A stretch of 64,000 bases of DNA. Source: Mesobacillus sp. AQ2. Its GTDB lineage: Bacteria; Bacillota; Bacilli; Bacillales; Cytobacillaceae. Under the pieces are notes generated by a model, which was not told the DNA's origin, searched no databases, and was given only the letters and a program-made list of their open reading frames with translations. Within the stretch, counting starts at the first letter, position 1; every line of letters starts with the position of its first letter. Positions 53,757-62,712 of the stretch are shown here, in pieces. Made by a program: the position numbers and the translations under genes. The DNA lies in NCBI RefSeq assembly GCF_030122805.1, contig NZ_CP126080.1, forward strand, positions 4,469,501 through 4,533,500, in the 5' to 3' direction.

Positions 53757-55385
53757 GTGGCTGTCATACCTGATAACCAGGCACCGATTTTTAAAGAAGC
53801 TGCCGCAAAACTGAATAGTATCCTTAAATCCGAAGTCGAGGAGGATGCGCGCCTGGTGCAGAAAGGGCTGATGCTCTATCGCCATGGGACGGTCCACCAC
53901 CTGAAATACATGGTGAAATCGATCTGGGCTACGGTCCAGGACGTGACACCGGTCCGTGTGTACATAAATGTATCCGATCCTGAGGAGAGCAGCTGCACCT
54001 GCCCTGCCAACTCGTTTTGCCGGCACCGGCTGGCTGCATTTTTCCAGGCATACAGCGATGTCGCTAGTGTTTCCGATTGGGTAGAGGCCTGGCGGAAACC
54101 TGCAAAGGAACAGCTGAATGCGGAAAAATGGGGACTGCAGCGTGCGAAGGATCTGGTCAAGAGGGATTCTCGGTCTGGACATGATTACGATAGCTGGGCC
54201 ACCTCCTTCCGTGAGAGTTTCGAAGAAATCATTAAGGGCCAGGGCGAACCGCGGGCCTATGTTGTGCCAGGTTTGTTCCGCTCGTATTTACGCCGCGTGG
54301 AGGTTTCCGCACCGCTTGAATCTGTCTGGAAAAACCTCTATCTGATTGCGGCGTCTGTACATTCCTTCAATTTGCTGACTGACCTCGCCATTGATCAAGG
54401 CCACGATGAGGAAGCGACAATGGACCGGTATTACCGGCCGCTGTTTGAGGATTTGTTCCATGACGCCGAGGAATACATCGAGCGGCTCGCCTACGGGACG
54501 ATGCCATTTTCGTTCGATACATTCCTGGAGCGCTTGAAGGATGATGTCGTAAGATTGACAGAGCCTGACGCTTCTGGCGGCTATGACCGGATTGATTTAT
54601 ACCGCTTGCTGTGGGAAAAGCTTTTTAAAAACACAGGGTGGCGTGAGGCTGAGTTGGCTCGTCTTGAAGCGTTTGGCGAGGGCAAGCGGGATCAGGTTGA
54701 GGAAATTGCCTTGATTCACCAGCTTGTTTTAGCAAAGCAGGACGGCGACTCGCTGAAACGGTTAACGGCTCTTCCTGTCAGTGCCCTTCCTTACATGTTT
54801 TACTGGCTGGATGGTTTCCGTGTACAGCGCGAGTGGAATAGGATGGGACCGTTCATCGAATACCTCGTCCAACAGCTGCGGAATTATCTGAAGCACCTGG
54901 GTGAGTATTATACTTGTAAAAAATTCACGCGCTATGCGTTGAAGCTTGTCGGGGCATATACCCGCGAGATTGGCCGCGGTGAACTTTACGACCGCGCGCT
55001 GGCACAGGCCATGCCATACAGCTTTTACGAATATGAAGATTCTTTGTTTGAAAAAGGCCAGTACGAACAATGGGGAGAGCTACAATCGTATTTTGGCTTT
55101 GAATATAACTCGATTTCGAACGAGCGCCTTAAAGAATTACAAAAGGCGGCGCCTGAGGTTCTGATTCCCCTGTACCACCAGATGGTCGGGGATTTGATCG
55201 ACATGAAAAACCGCAGCAGCTACAAGCAGGCAGCTCGGTTGCTGAAAAAACTGCGGACAGTCTATAAAAAGCTGAAGCGGGTGCCGGAGTGGGAAGAATT
55301 TTTCGCGAAGCTGCTCGTGAAGACGAAGAGACTTCGGGCGTTTCATGAAGAATTGACAAGGAGCAAGTTGATTGAGGTGGAGTGA
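53757..55385 (+). CDS. ywqB: SWIM zinc-finger protein YwqB
   Basis: About 542 residues, close to the B. subtilis YwqB length. The SWIM finger C-T-C-x5-C-R-H (SCTCPANSFCRH) lies near residue 84, followed by a long helical region. SWIM proteins bind DNA or proteins, and YwqB is always beside the SNF2 helicase gene ywqA. The GTG at 53757 follows GGGGGA by six bases; the upstream open frame lacks a start signal. It is on the plus strand, transcribed with ywqA. Confidence 0.88.
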   Translation: MAVIPDNQAPIFKEAAAKLNSILKSEVEEDARLVQKGLMLYRHGTVHHLKYMVKSIWATVQDVTPVRVYINVSDPEESSCTCPANSFCRHRLAAFFQAYSDVASVSDWVEAWRKPAKEQLNAEKWGLQRAKDLVKRDSRSGHDYDSWATSFRESFEEIIKGQGEPRAYVVPGLFRSYLRRVEVSAPLESVWKNLYLIAASVHSFNLLTDLAIDQGHDEEATMDRYYRPLFEDLFHDAEEYIERLAYGTMPFSFDTFLERLKDDVVRLTEPDASGGYDRIDLYRLLWEKLFKNTGWREAELARLEAFGEGKRDQVEEIALIHQLVLAKQDGDSLKRLTALPVSALPYMFYWLDGFRVQREWNRMGPFIEYLVQQLRNYLKHLGEYYTCKKFTRYALKLVGAYTREIGRGELYDRALAQAMPYSFYEYEDSLFEKGQYEQWGELQSYFGFEYNSISNERLKELQKAAPEVLIPLYHQMVGDLIDMKNRSSYKQAARLLKKLRTVYKKLKRVPEWEEFFAKLLVKTKRLRAFHEELTRSKLIEVE

Positions 55386-55386
55386 C

Positions 55387-55466
55387 GGAAGCATAGGGAC
55401 GTACCTTTTGCTCCTTTAGTTTAGCGAAACAAAAGGGGACAACAGAACCGTCCCCATGTCCCAAGG
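55387..55466. repeat. REP-like dispersed element between ywqB and ywqA (copy 6)
   Basis: GGAAGCATAGGGACGTACC and ACAGAACCGTCCCCATGTCCC carry the family core, with an inner TTTTG...CAAAA inverted repeat. The element runs into the AAGGAGG of ywqA, so it lies in the ywqA leader. Confidence 0.65.
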
Positions 55467-55476
55467 AGGTGTTTTG

Positions 55477-58302
55477 ATGCTTGAAATCAAGCAGATTCAT
55501 ATAGATGTGATGCCGGTTGCGGGCGGACGATATTTTTTGAGTGCCGAGGATTTCGATGGCTTCGAGCTTAAGACCTCTGAATGGAAGAAGCTGCTGTTTT
55601 TCCGTCATAAGGAGAGTTATTACGGGACGATGGTGGAGTCTGACAAGTGGGGCGTTGCTGAGGGTGTGACACTTAGCGCGTGGCAGCTTGTGACGCTTTT
55701 CGGCGAGGAGAGCTTCAACCGGCTTGTTGAGTGGGAATGGGATGATGTCGGCGATATCTGCCTGTCCACTGCCCATGCGATTTACGATGCGATCCTTGCG
55801 AAGGAATGGCATCCTGATTTTACCCAGCTTGATGGCGAGGATTTCCGCTGGAAGCTCCCGGAGAGTGTGCTTGATGAATTCCATGACCCGTTCTGGGAGG
55901 AAGAGCTTGTGATTGGAGACGAGAAGCTTCTCGTGCAGGATTTCGTGGCTGAGTTGTTCCATCATGGTTTAGAGTCATACTTCCATGAAAATGAGACGAT
56001 GAAATACCTGCTTGGCGATAAGCTGGATGTGCTGCGGAACAAGCAGCTTTCGGCCTCGCAGCTGGCAGCTTATTTTGATGAGGACCGCTGGCTTGAGTGG
56101 ATTGGACTTAAGGAAAATCCAGCGCCGTTTTCGATTGGGATGCGCCTCGAGGAGCCGATGGATGATCTCGGTGATTGGAAACTGGGGTTATTTTTACGCG
56201 GAAAAGAAGAGCCAATGATGATTGAAGCTCGTGATTATGAAAGCTACCCTGCCGGCTGGGATGATTACAGTGACAAGGTTGAAGACGAAGAAAAGCGGCT
56301 GGCTTCGATTTTTCCTTGGATCGAGGAAGACGGCCGCCTGAAATCTACCCTTAGCGAAGATGAAGCCTGGATATTTTTAACCGAGGCGAGCGAGACGCTG
56401 ATTGCGCTTGGCATTGAAATCCTCCTTCCTTCCTGGTGGGAAGCGATCAAGAATGCGAACCTGAAGGTGAAGGCGCGATTGAAGGGCCAGACTGGCTACC
56501 GCCGCTCGTTCGTCGGCTTGAACGCGATGCTCGACTATGACTGGCGATTCTCGATGAACGGTGTGGACCTGAGTGAGGATGACTTCCAGCGCCTGGTGAA
56601 TGAAAAGCGGAGGCTCGTTTATCTTAAGGGCCGCTGGATCAAGCTTGACCATGGCTTTATCCGCCAGATCCAGGAAATGATGAAAAAGGCTGATAAAGAA
56701 GGCTTGCACATCCGTGACCTGTTGCAGCAGGAGCTTTCCGATGAGGAAGAAGACGGCGAAGCACTCGATGATCCGCGCGCATTCGCGAAAATCCAGATCG
56801 AGCTGAACCGCCACTGGAAGCAGATGATGAAGCAGCTGTCGGAAACGAAGGAAATCCCGGATTCTCCGGTGCCTACGGGGTTGCACGGTGAACTGCGCCC
56901 GTATCAGAAGCTCGGTATGAACTGGCTGCTATTCCTGAGGAAATATGGATTCGGCGCCTTGCTTGCCGATGACATGGGCCTTGGTAAGACGATCCAGCTG
57001 ATTTCGTATATCCTGTCGGTAAAAGAACAGGAAACTGACGATCATCCGTCGTTGATCATCTGCCCTACTTCCGTGCTCGGCAACTGGCAAAAAGAAATCG
57101 AGCGTTTTGCCCCCGATTTGCGCGTCCATCTGCATTACGGACCGAACCGCCTGAAGGGTACTCTTTTTATAGAAGAAGCGATGGCATCGGATATTGTGCT
57201 GACATCTTACGGACTGACGCACCTTGATTTCGATGATCTTGAGAGCGTTGAATGGAGCAGCATCGCGATTGATGAGGCGCAGAATATCAAGAACGCCGAT
57301 ACAAAGCAGTCGCGTGCGGTAAGGAAGCTGAAGGGCAAGCACCATATCGCCCTGACCGGGACCCCGATGGAAAACCGTTTGTCAGAGCTGTGGTCGATCT
57401 TCGACTTCACGAACCGCGGCTATCTTGGCAGCGCAGGGCAATTCCAGAAAGAGTTCATTTTGCCGATTGAAAAGGAAGATAAAAAAGAAAAAATCACCAA
57501 GCTACAGTCATTGATCAAGCCGTTCCTGCTGAGACGGACGAAGAAGGATGAAGAGGTCGCTTTGAACCTGCCGGACAAGGTCGAGCAGAAGGAATACTGC
57601 CCGCTGTCGGCCGAACAGGCTTCCTTATACGAGCAGCTCGTGAAGGACACGTTCGCGCAAATCGAGACGTTATCGAGTTTCGAACGCAAAGGGTTGATTT
57701 TACAGTTGCTGAGCCGACTGAAGCAGCTGTGCAACCATCCTGCACTGTACTTGAAGGAAGAAAGTCCGAAGCAGCTGATTGACCGGTCTGCAAAGATGGA
57801 GAAGATGATCGATCTCGTGAGCGCCGTCCTCGAACAGGAAGAAAGCTGCATCATTTTTACCCAGTATATCGGAATGGGCGAGATGATCCAGTCCGCGCTG
57901 AAAAAGAAATTTGGCATCGATGTGCCGTTCCTGAATGGCAGCCTGCCGAAGACAAAGCGTGATGAGCTGATCACGAAATTCCAGAACCGCGAGTTCCCTG
58001 TGTTCCTGCTGTCATTGAAGGCTGGCGGAACGGGGCTCAACCTGACCGCGGCGAACCATGTTGTCCACTATGACCGCTGGTGGAACCCGGCTGTTGAAAA
58101 CCAGGCAACCGACCGTGCCTACCGCATCGGCCAGAGCCGCTTCGTGCATGTTCACAAGCTAATCAGCACCGGCACGCTTGAGGAAAAAATCGATGCGATG
58201 CTTGAGAAGAAGCAGTCGCTGAACGATCAGATTATTCAAAGTGACAGCTGGATTACCGAGCTGTCGACTGATGAATTGCATGAGTTGGTGTTTTTGTCGT
58301 AA
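55477..58302 (+). CDS. ywqA: SNF2-family helicase YwqA
   Basis: About 941 residues. The N-terminal half (about 1-450) is the bacterial SNF2-associated region. The helicase core begins with LRPYQKLGMNWLLFLR, then Walker A DDMGLGKT (near 495), DEAQ box IAIDEAQNIKN, and motifs V/VI LSLKAGGTGLNLTAAN and ATDRAYRIGQ (near 875). SNF2 proteins translocate on double-stranded DNA. ATG at 55477 lies seven bases after AAGGAGG. Its neighbour YwqB supplies a SWIM finger; the pair is conserved in Bacillaceae and probably acts in DNA repair or recombination. Confidence 0.93.
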   Translation: MLEIKQIHIDVMPVAGGRYFLSAEDFDGFELKTSEWKKLLFFRHKESYYGTMVESDKWGVAEGVTLSAWQLVTLFGEESFNRLVEWEWDDVGDICLSTAHAIYDAILAKEWHPDFTQLDGEDFRWKLPESVLDEFHDPFWEEELVIGDEKLLVQDFVAELFHHGLESYFHENETMKYLLGDKLDVLRNKQLSASQLAAYFDEDRWLEWIGLKENPAPFSIGMRLEEPMDDLGDWKLGLFLRGKEEPMMIEARDYESYPAGWDDYSDKVEDEEKRLASIFPWIEEDGRLKSTLSEDEAWIFLTEASETLIALGIEILLPSWWEAIKNANLKVKARLKGQTGYRRSFVGLNAMLDYDWRFSMNGVDLSEDDFQRLVNEKRRLVYLKGRWIKLDHGFIRQIQEMMKKADKEGLHIRDLLQQELSDEEEDGEALDDPRAFAKIQIELNRHWKQMMKQLSETKEIPDSPVPTGLHGELRPYQKLGMNWLLFLRKYGFGALLADDMGLGKTIQLISYILSVKEQETDDHPSLIICPTSVLGNWQKEIERFAPDLRVHLHYGPNRLKGTLFIEEAMASDIVLTSYGLTHLDFDDLESVEWSSIAIDEAQNIKNADTKQSRAVRKLKGKHHIALTGTPMENRLSELWSIFDFTNRGYLGSAGQFQKEFILPIEKEDKKEKITKLQSLIKPFLLRRTKKDEEVALNLPDKVEQKEYCPLSAEQASLYEQLVKDTFAQIETLSSFERKGLILQLLSRLKQLCNHPALYLKEESPKQLIDRSAKMEKMIDLVSAVLEQEESCIIFTQYIGMGEMIQSALKKKFGIDVPFLNGSLPKTKRDELITKFQNREFPVFLLSLKAGGTGLNLTAANHVVHYDRWWNPAVENQATDRAYRIGQSRFVHVHKLISTGTLEEKIDAMLEKKQSLNDQIIQSDSWITELSTDELHELVFLS

Positions 58303-58320
58303 ATTATATTCTTATCATAC

Positions 58321-58360
58321 AAAGAAGGCAGAGCGATTAAGATTCAGCTCTGCCTTCTTT
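58321..58360 (+). terminator. Terminator of ywqA
   Basis: A 14-bp stem AAAGAAGGCAGAGC / GCTCTGCCTTCTTT with a 12-base loop, followed by AATTCTT on the plus strand. Confidence 0.75.
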
Positions 58361-58561
58361 AATTCTTCCATTAACTCATATATTTTCTTACTTAACTCAT
58401 CTTTTAATTCCCCGTGTTTTTCATCAGAAAATTGTATTCGGCATTAATCTCCATAGGATTCTCCCGCGATGAGTTCTAAATTCATAATTTTACTCTTCTA
58501 ATAAAAACAGTGTAAAAACCACCATGGGTTTTAAGTGGAGAACGGAGCCATTTGAGAATAC

Positions 58562-60241
58562 TTATTGTATAAATGTATTGAGCTGTTGCTCGACATTCGC
58601 AGAGACTGATCCGACGTCACCGATTATATACATGTGCTCCATTTTCCCCTTATTGTTCACCAGGAAGTTATATACCTTACTTTCAAGTTTATTTGACGTA
58701 GTCAATAAAATAGGTGCTCCGAAGTAATTAGCCAGCGGCGCTCCTGATAAAGCATCCGGGAAAATATCCCCCCTGACAAAGGCAGTCGTACTTAAAACCA
58801 TCCCAAAGTTATCCATTCCATATTTGGCAACATTGATTGAGACTTCGTAACGGTCCTTACCGCTAATTCGCTTGACAATGGATCCGCTGCGTAATTGTTT
58901 TAGCTGTGTTGCGACATTGTCCTTCACCGTTGCAGGTCCTCCAACAATAATGAAATTCTTGATCTCCGGATGATTTTTGATGAAGGTTTGGATAGGATCT
59001 GGTACTTTTCCAGATTGGACCAACAGAATTGGCATCCCCATAGGACCAGCAATGGTAGAGGCAGAGAGAGCATCCGGGAACACTTCCCCACTCGCGATAA
59101 TCGCTGTATCTGAACCAGAGTATTCAGAAACCCTTTCAGCAACACTTGCAGAAACAGCATAACGATCTTTTCCGCCAATCCGATTGATTTCTTTAATCCC
59201 TAAATTCTTCAGTTGGCTTTCCACCTCAGGTGATACTGAGCCTGTTCCTCCTAAAATAATGGCATTTTCAGGTTGATAGTGTTCAAGTTTCATTACGACT
59301 CTATCAGACAGTTTATTGGTTGGTGTTAATAAAATAGGTGCCGTTTCAAGCGCAGCGAGCGGTCCTCCTGACAAAGCATCAGGATACATATCGCCTCGGG
59401 CAAGAATCACAGTATTACTGCCATATTCCCAATATTCCAGGGTACTGTATACTCCGCTTGTAACCCAGTATCGATCCTTCCCATATATTCTTGAAACTCC
59501 TGGCAGAGTAATGTAATAGGATTCTGTTACCGAGTTTCCGGTAGGATTGTAAGCCTCGAACGTGACTTCGTTAAAGCCCTTTCCGAAAACTACATTATCC
59601 CAACGAAAATTACCTCCATTTGAAATAGAGAATCTTTCACTATTCACAGATAATTCTAGCGTGTAACCCTTAAAATAACCTTCTACCGGATATACCGGTG
59701 ATGACCCTTTAGGCAATCGAAATTCATTACTCTTCCAATTGGTTATCTCCAATTCAGGAAGAGTATTATCAGGAACTTGGGAGAAGGGTCCATTTAAATT
59801 GTAATCATAACCAACTGGGTTCTCGCTATATCCCATAACGACAAAAGCATAGTATCCTGGAACCAGATCAAAGGTATTTTCAGCATCTTCTTCGATTATT
59901 TCCTGTAAATTCACATCATATATGAGAAATTCAATGTCCTCATTATCCGCAAAATCAACAGTGAATTTTCCTCCGTTTGTTCCAAAGCGATACTCATGGA
60001 TGTGGTAAGCATCCATCACACTTTGATAATTCACTGTTGTTGCTACTGGATCCGTATACAACTGCTGTTGAAATAAAGGTTCATTTCCATTCTGTGGTTT
60101 CTGCGAAAACAACATGTTAATTTTCGACTCTCTATCGGTCAGTTCGGAATCAAGGCCATAAGCATACGTCATATTACCAAATGGACTAGTTGCAAGCAGG
60201 AATGTAACTGACAATACAATCAGTCTTACTACAATCGACAA
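58562..60241 (-). CDS. Cell-wall-binding repeat 2 (CWB2) protein, paralogue
   Basis: About 559 residues. A signal peptide, a beta-rich N-terminal region with YHIHEYRFGTNGGKFTV (compare YHTHEYNFQSAGGKFTV in the 47165-48847 protein), and three CWB2 repeats with RI-x-GKDRY (near 272, 364 and 462) give the same layout as that protein. The TTG at 60241, nine bases after GGGGGA, fits the signal peptide better than the longer frame. The two copies are about 10 kb apart and probably arose by duplication. The ligand is a wall polymer. Confidence 0.88.
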   Translation of the reverse strand: MSIVVRLIVLSVTFLLATSPFGNMTYAYGLDSELTDRESKINMLFSQKPQNGNEPLFQQQLYTDPVATTVNYQSVMDAYHIHEYRFGTNGGKFTVDFADNEDIEFLIYDVNLQEIIEEDAENTFDLVPGYYAFVVMGYSENPVGYDYNLNGPFSQVPDNTLPELEITNWKSNEFRLPKGSSPVYPVEGYFKGYTLELSVNSERFSISNGGNFRWDNVVFGKGFNEVTFEAYNPTGNSVTESYYITLPGVSRIYGKDRYWVTSGVYSTLEYWEYGSNTVILARGDMYPDALSGGPLAALETAPILLTPTNKLSDRVVMKLEHYQPENAIILGGTGSVSPEVESQLKNLGIKEINRIGGKDRYAVSASVAERVSEYSGSDTAIIASGEVFPDALSASTIAGPMGMPILLVQSGKVPDPIQTFIKNHPEIKNFIIVGGPATVKDNVATQLKQLRSGSIVKRISGKDRYEVSINVAKYGMDNFGMVLSTTAFVRGDIFPDALSGAPLANYFGAPILLTTSNKLESKVYNFLVNNKGKMEHMYIIGDVGSVSANVEQQLNTFIQ

Positions 60242-60574
60242 TGTAAGCAATCCCCCATTATACAAATTTAATCTTCTATATTTTAATGGATATAACGGTA
60301 GGAAAAACGAGTACTTTTACCTATAAATTAAGTATTTTTTGTAAAATAGACGCGTAGATGAAAATGGGGATTTGCACGTATTCCATGCATTTATCCCATT
60401 GGAAAACTAAGGAAGAAAGCTTCTTCCCGGTGCTTCGCTAAACAAAAAAACCGGCTGATTTTAGCCGGCATCAAAATTCGAGGGTATATTGGAGATCAGG
60501 TTATTGAATTTCTCTCTTGAAGGTCCTTAGTGAGGTGTTCCGAGGAAATTCGTAAGTGTATTTTATTTTCTTCG
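60242..60574. other. Intergenic region with the ssb-operon terminator
   Basis: About 333 bases. Apart from the terminator at 60443-60470 nothing is seen; the region between 60250 and 60400 should hold the CWB2 promoter. Confidence 0.4.
60443..60470 (-). terminator. Terminator of the ssb operon
   Basis: CCGGCT / AGCCGG stem (60451-60456, 60463-60468) with a 7-T run on the minus strand. Confidence 0.75.
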
Positions 60575-60781
60575 TTATTTTCTGGCGTATTCTTTTCGGC
60601 TGGAATTAGGTCGTGGAGGCTCGGCTATAAAGGAGTAGACACGATTGACCTGCTGTTCTTTGGAGGCAATTTCTAGCTGGCGGACACGCTTTGTAAGTTC
60701 ATCAATCTTCTCATTGTTTTTTCCAACCATTTTAATCAGGCTGACCAGCAGCTTTTCGATTGAGTCGGATTCGTTATACAA
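60575..60781 (-). CDS. Small coiled-coil protein co-transcribed with ssb
   Basis: A 68-residue protein with a central coiled coil ([22 protein letters not shown], then LEIASKEQQ) and a basic C-terminal tail. The TTG start lies seven bases after GAGAGGAG and overlaps the ssb stop. It ends with a downstream terminator. No known family was recognised. Confidence 0.6.
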   Translation of the reverse strand: MYNESDSIEKLLVSLIKMVGKNNEKIDELTKRVRQLEIASKEQQVNRVYSFIAEPPRPNSSRKEYARK

Positions 60782-61190
60782 ATGGAAGCTCCTCTCTTTG
60801 CGGCACAGATGGGACGGGCTGCGGCGGCTGGGCCGGTTGCTGGGATTGGGGCGCTTCTTTGTTACTGACCGGTTTTGAACTTAAAAACCTGACTCCCTCG
60901 GCAACGACCTCGGTCACATAGACACGTTTCCCTTCCTGATTATCATAGTGCCGTGTCTGGATTCGGCCGGTCACCCCAAGGACAGCGCCCTTTTTACAGT
61001 AGTTGGTCGTGTTCTCGGCCGTCTTGCCCCAGAGGATGCAATGGACGAAGTCGGCTTCGATTTCGCCGCTTGCATTTTTATAATGCCGGTTGACTGCGAG
61101 CGTGATATTCGACACCGCCTTGCCCTCAGGCGTATACCTTAGGTCGGGATCACGCGTCAGCCTGCCTACTAGCGTTACTTGATTGATCAC
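60774..61190 (-). CDS. ssb: Single-stranded DNA-binding protein
   Basis: A 138-residue SSB with the OB fold: [24 protein letters not shown], then [39 protein letters not shown]. The C-terminal tail is proline/glutamine-rich and ends REELPFV, a weak form of the acidic DDD-x-PF tip that recruits repair proteins. This is closer to SsbB/YwpH than to the main SsbA. The GTG at 61190 lies eight bases after AAAGGAG; the longer frame is rejected. Its position matches B. subtilis ywpH. Confidence 0.92.
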   Translation of the reverse strand: MINQVTLVGRLTRDPDLRYTPEGKAVSNITLAVNRHYKNASGEIEADFVHCILWGKTAENTTNYCKKGAVLGVTGRIQTRHYDNQEGKRVYVTEVVAEGVRFLSSKPVSNKEAPQSQQPAQPPQPVPSVPQREELPFV

Positions 61191-61449
61191 CTTTTCATCT
61201 CCTTTCTCAGTTATAGCCTGATGATATTCCTTTTTAAGCCGGGAGTAAAATGTCGAAAATGAGCCTTTTTGCTGAAAAAATGGCTGTAACGGCATAAATT
61301 TTCAACCTATAAATCAGTTTTCAATTATACCCACCCTGCCAAAAATGAATTTTGCCTATTCAGAAATTTTTCTTTCGACAAAAGGTGTTTTTTTCGTTTT
61401 CGAGTTTCACTGTGTTATAATTTGGACAAGTATACGGGAGGTGGTTGAC

Positions 61450-61884
61450 ATGAAGACGTTCAAGTTGATTTCAATGCAGCTGGCAGATGAGGATTCTTTA
61501 GTGGATATCGATATGGAAGACGGCCTGATTATCAACAAAGAGGATGACAAAGGCACCTGGCTTGTCGAGGTTTTTACCGACCATAAGTATATACCGTATT
61601 TCCAGGACGCATGCGACCACGACAAAGAAATCATCGTTCAAGTCGTCATCACCAAACGAGAAAACGACCCGGCTGCATTCCTTACGAAGGTTTGCTGTGT
61701 GAAGAAGCTTAAGAACCATGCCAGCATCCTTTTAACAGGAAAGCTGACAAAACCGAAGAGCGATTATCCGGAAAGGCTGCTCGAGTACCTGCTTGATAAA
61801 GGATACAAAGGCGACCAACTGCTCTCGGAATTCAAGGATAAAATCACTACACGGCCGAAGATTCTGCAGCCAAAAAAAGTGTAA
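61450..61884 (+). CDS. ywpF: YwpF-family protein
   Basis: A 144-residue soluble protein with the YwpF pattern (KTFKLISMQLADEDSLVDIDMED, then WLVEVFTDHKYIPYF, and a C-terminal helix). The ATG at 61450 follows GGGAGG and the extra N-terminal frame is rejected. Divergent from ssb, as in B. subtilis. Function unknown. Confidence 0.85.
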   Translation: MKTFKLISMQLADEDSLVDIDMEDGLIINKEDDKGTWLVEVFTDHKYIPYFQDACDHDKEIIVQVVITKRENDPAAFLTKVCCVKKLKNHASILLTGKLTKPKSDYPERLLEYLLDKGYKGDQLLSEFKDKITTRPKILQPKKV

Positions 61885-61886
61885 CC

Positions 61887-61917
61887 GAACTCCCGCTGAC
61901 TGGCTGGAGTTTTTTTA
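61887..61917 (+). terminator. Terminator of ywpF
   Basis: AACTCC / GGAGTT stem followed by a T-run on the plus strand, three bases after the stop codon. Confidence 0.7.
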
Positions 61918-61952
61918 TGCGAAAAATGGGTGAAGTACTGAATGCAATATTA

Positions 61953-61986
61953 AAGGGCAGGAAATCCATCCCTGCCCGTTTTTCTT
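61953..61986. terminator. Terminator of the acidic lipoprotein gene
   Basis: GGGCAGG (61955-61961) / CCTGCCC (61971-61977) with T-rich flanks on both strands. Confidence 0.6.
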
Positions 61987-62299
61987 ACTCGTCCTCTTTA
62001 TCCTTGTCATTCATATCGATGTTGTCTTCAACAGCATCCTCGCCTGGCTCATTGTTGTCCTTCATCATATCGCCGTCGTCGTCAGTGTTGACATCCGGAG
62101 TGTCTGGAACATTCTCATCATTATTATCGATTACGCCATCGTCATCGACATTTCCGTTATTATCGTTCATGTCATTATCCGTTGGATTCTCGATGTTATC
62201 ATCCGGTGGAGGATTTTGATCGTCATTATTCGCGCAGCCAGCAAGGAACATAGCCGACAGCAAAGAACCGCCGATTAACATCAATAGCTTTTTCTTCAT
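61985..62299 (-). CDS. Acidic, Asn/Asp-rich lipoprotein
   Basis: A 104-residue lipoprotein. The signal peptide ends in LAGC (Cys22). The mature part is low-complexity and almost wholly Asp, Asn, Glu and Pro, so probably disordered and calcium- or wall-associated. The ATG follows AAAGGGG. No homologue of known function was recognised. Its promoter region contains the 21-bp repeat array. Confidence 0.75.
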   Translation of the reverse strand: MKKKLLMLIGGSLLSAMFLAGCANNDDQNPPPDDNIENPTDNDMNDNNGNVDDDGVIDNNDENVPDTPDVNTDDDGDMMKDNNEPGEDAVEDNIDMNDKDKEDE

Positions 62300-62520
62300 A
62301 GGTAAAAGCCCCTTTCATAAATAGGTAATTTGAGACCTGTTGCACGGGTCTGCAGTTAGATTGCCCACCTATGAAAAAAACTTGCATTATTTTGTAAAAA
62401 AAGATTTCAAATCGTTTATTTATAAAAAGGTAACACTTTATATTATTAATAAGGAACCATTATTCACCCGATATAGATTGATATACCCTTATGTTCTGTT
62501 GCCATACAATCCTAAAAAGA
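62300..62520. other. Intergenic region before the 21-bp array
   Basis: AT-rich; no gene seen. The acidic-lipoprotein promoter probably lies here. Confidence 0.4.
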
Positions 62521-62667
62521 AATAATCACTCGTCTTCTCCGTTTAAACACTCCAAAATCGATGGGAATCACTACATTTTATTGAATAATCACTACAATAT
62601 AGGAGTAAATCACTCCATTTTCTTCATTAATCACTACAAAACGAATTATAATCACTACTTTTTACTA
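62521..62667. repeat. Seven-unit array with exact 21-bp periodicity (AATCACTAC)
   Basis: ATCACT (or AACACT in unit two) begins at 62525, 62546, 62567, 62588, 62609, 62630 and 62651, each exactly 21 bases apart. The fixed part is (A)ATCACT(A/C)C; the remaining 12-13 bases vary. Twenty-one bases equal two helical turns, so all cores face one side of the helix. It lies between the fabZ terminator and the acidic-lipoprotein gene. Confidence 0.85.
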
Positions 62668-62674
62668 AATATGT

Positions 62675-62703
62675 AAAAAAAGAACCCAATCTCCATTGGG
62701 CCC
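62675..62703 (-). terminator. Terminator of fabZ
   Basis: CCCAAT / ATTGGG stem with a 4-base loop and a T-run on the minus strand, ten bases after the fabZ stop. Confidence 0.8.
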
Positions 62704-62712
62704 TCTAAATGA

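Noticed and set aside
58318..58460. Minus-strand ELKDELSKKIYELMEEL-like coding trace after ywqA
   Set aside because: No start codon in frame and its end coincides with the ywqA terminator stem; at most a decayed gene end.
62525..62656. CRISPR-like reading of the 21-bp array
   Set aside because: Conserved core is only 8-9 bases and the period is 21, far too short for CRISPR repeats and spacers, and no cas genes are nearby.
62491..62676. Plus-strand frame with a 7-residue NHY repeat
   Set aside because: It is produced by the 21-bp array; no Shine-Dalgarno, and the spacers vary as expected of non-coding DNA.
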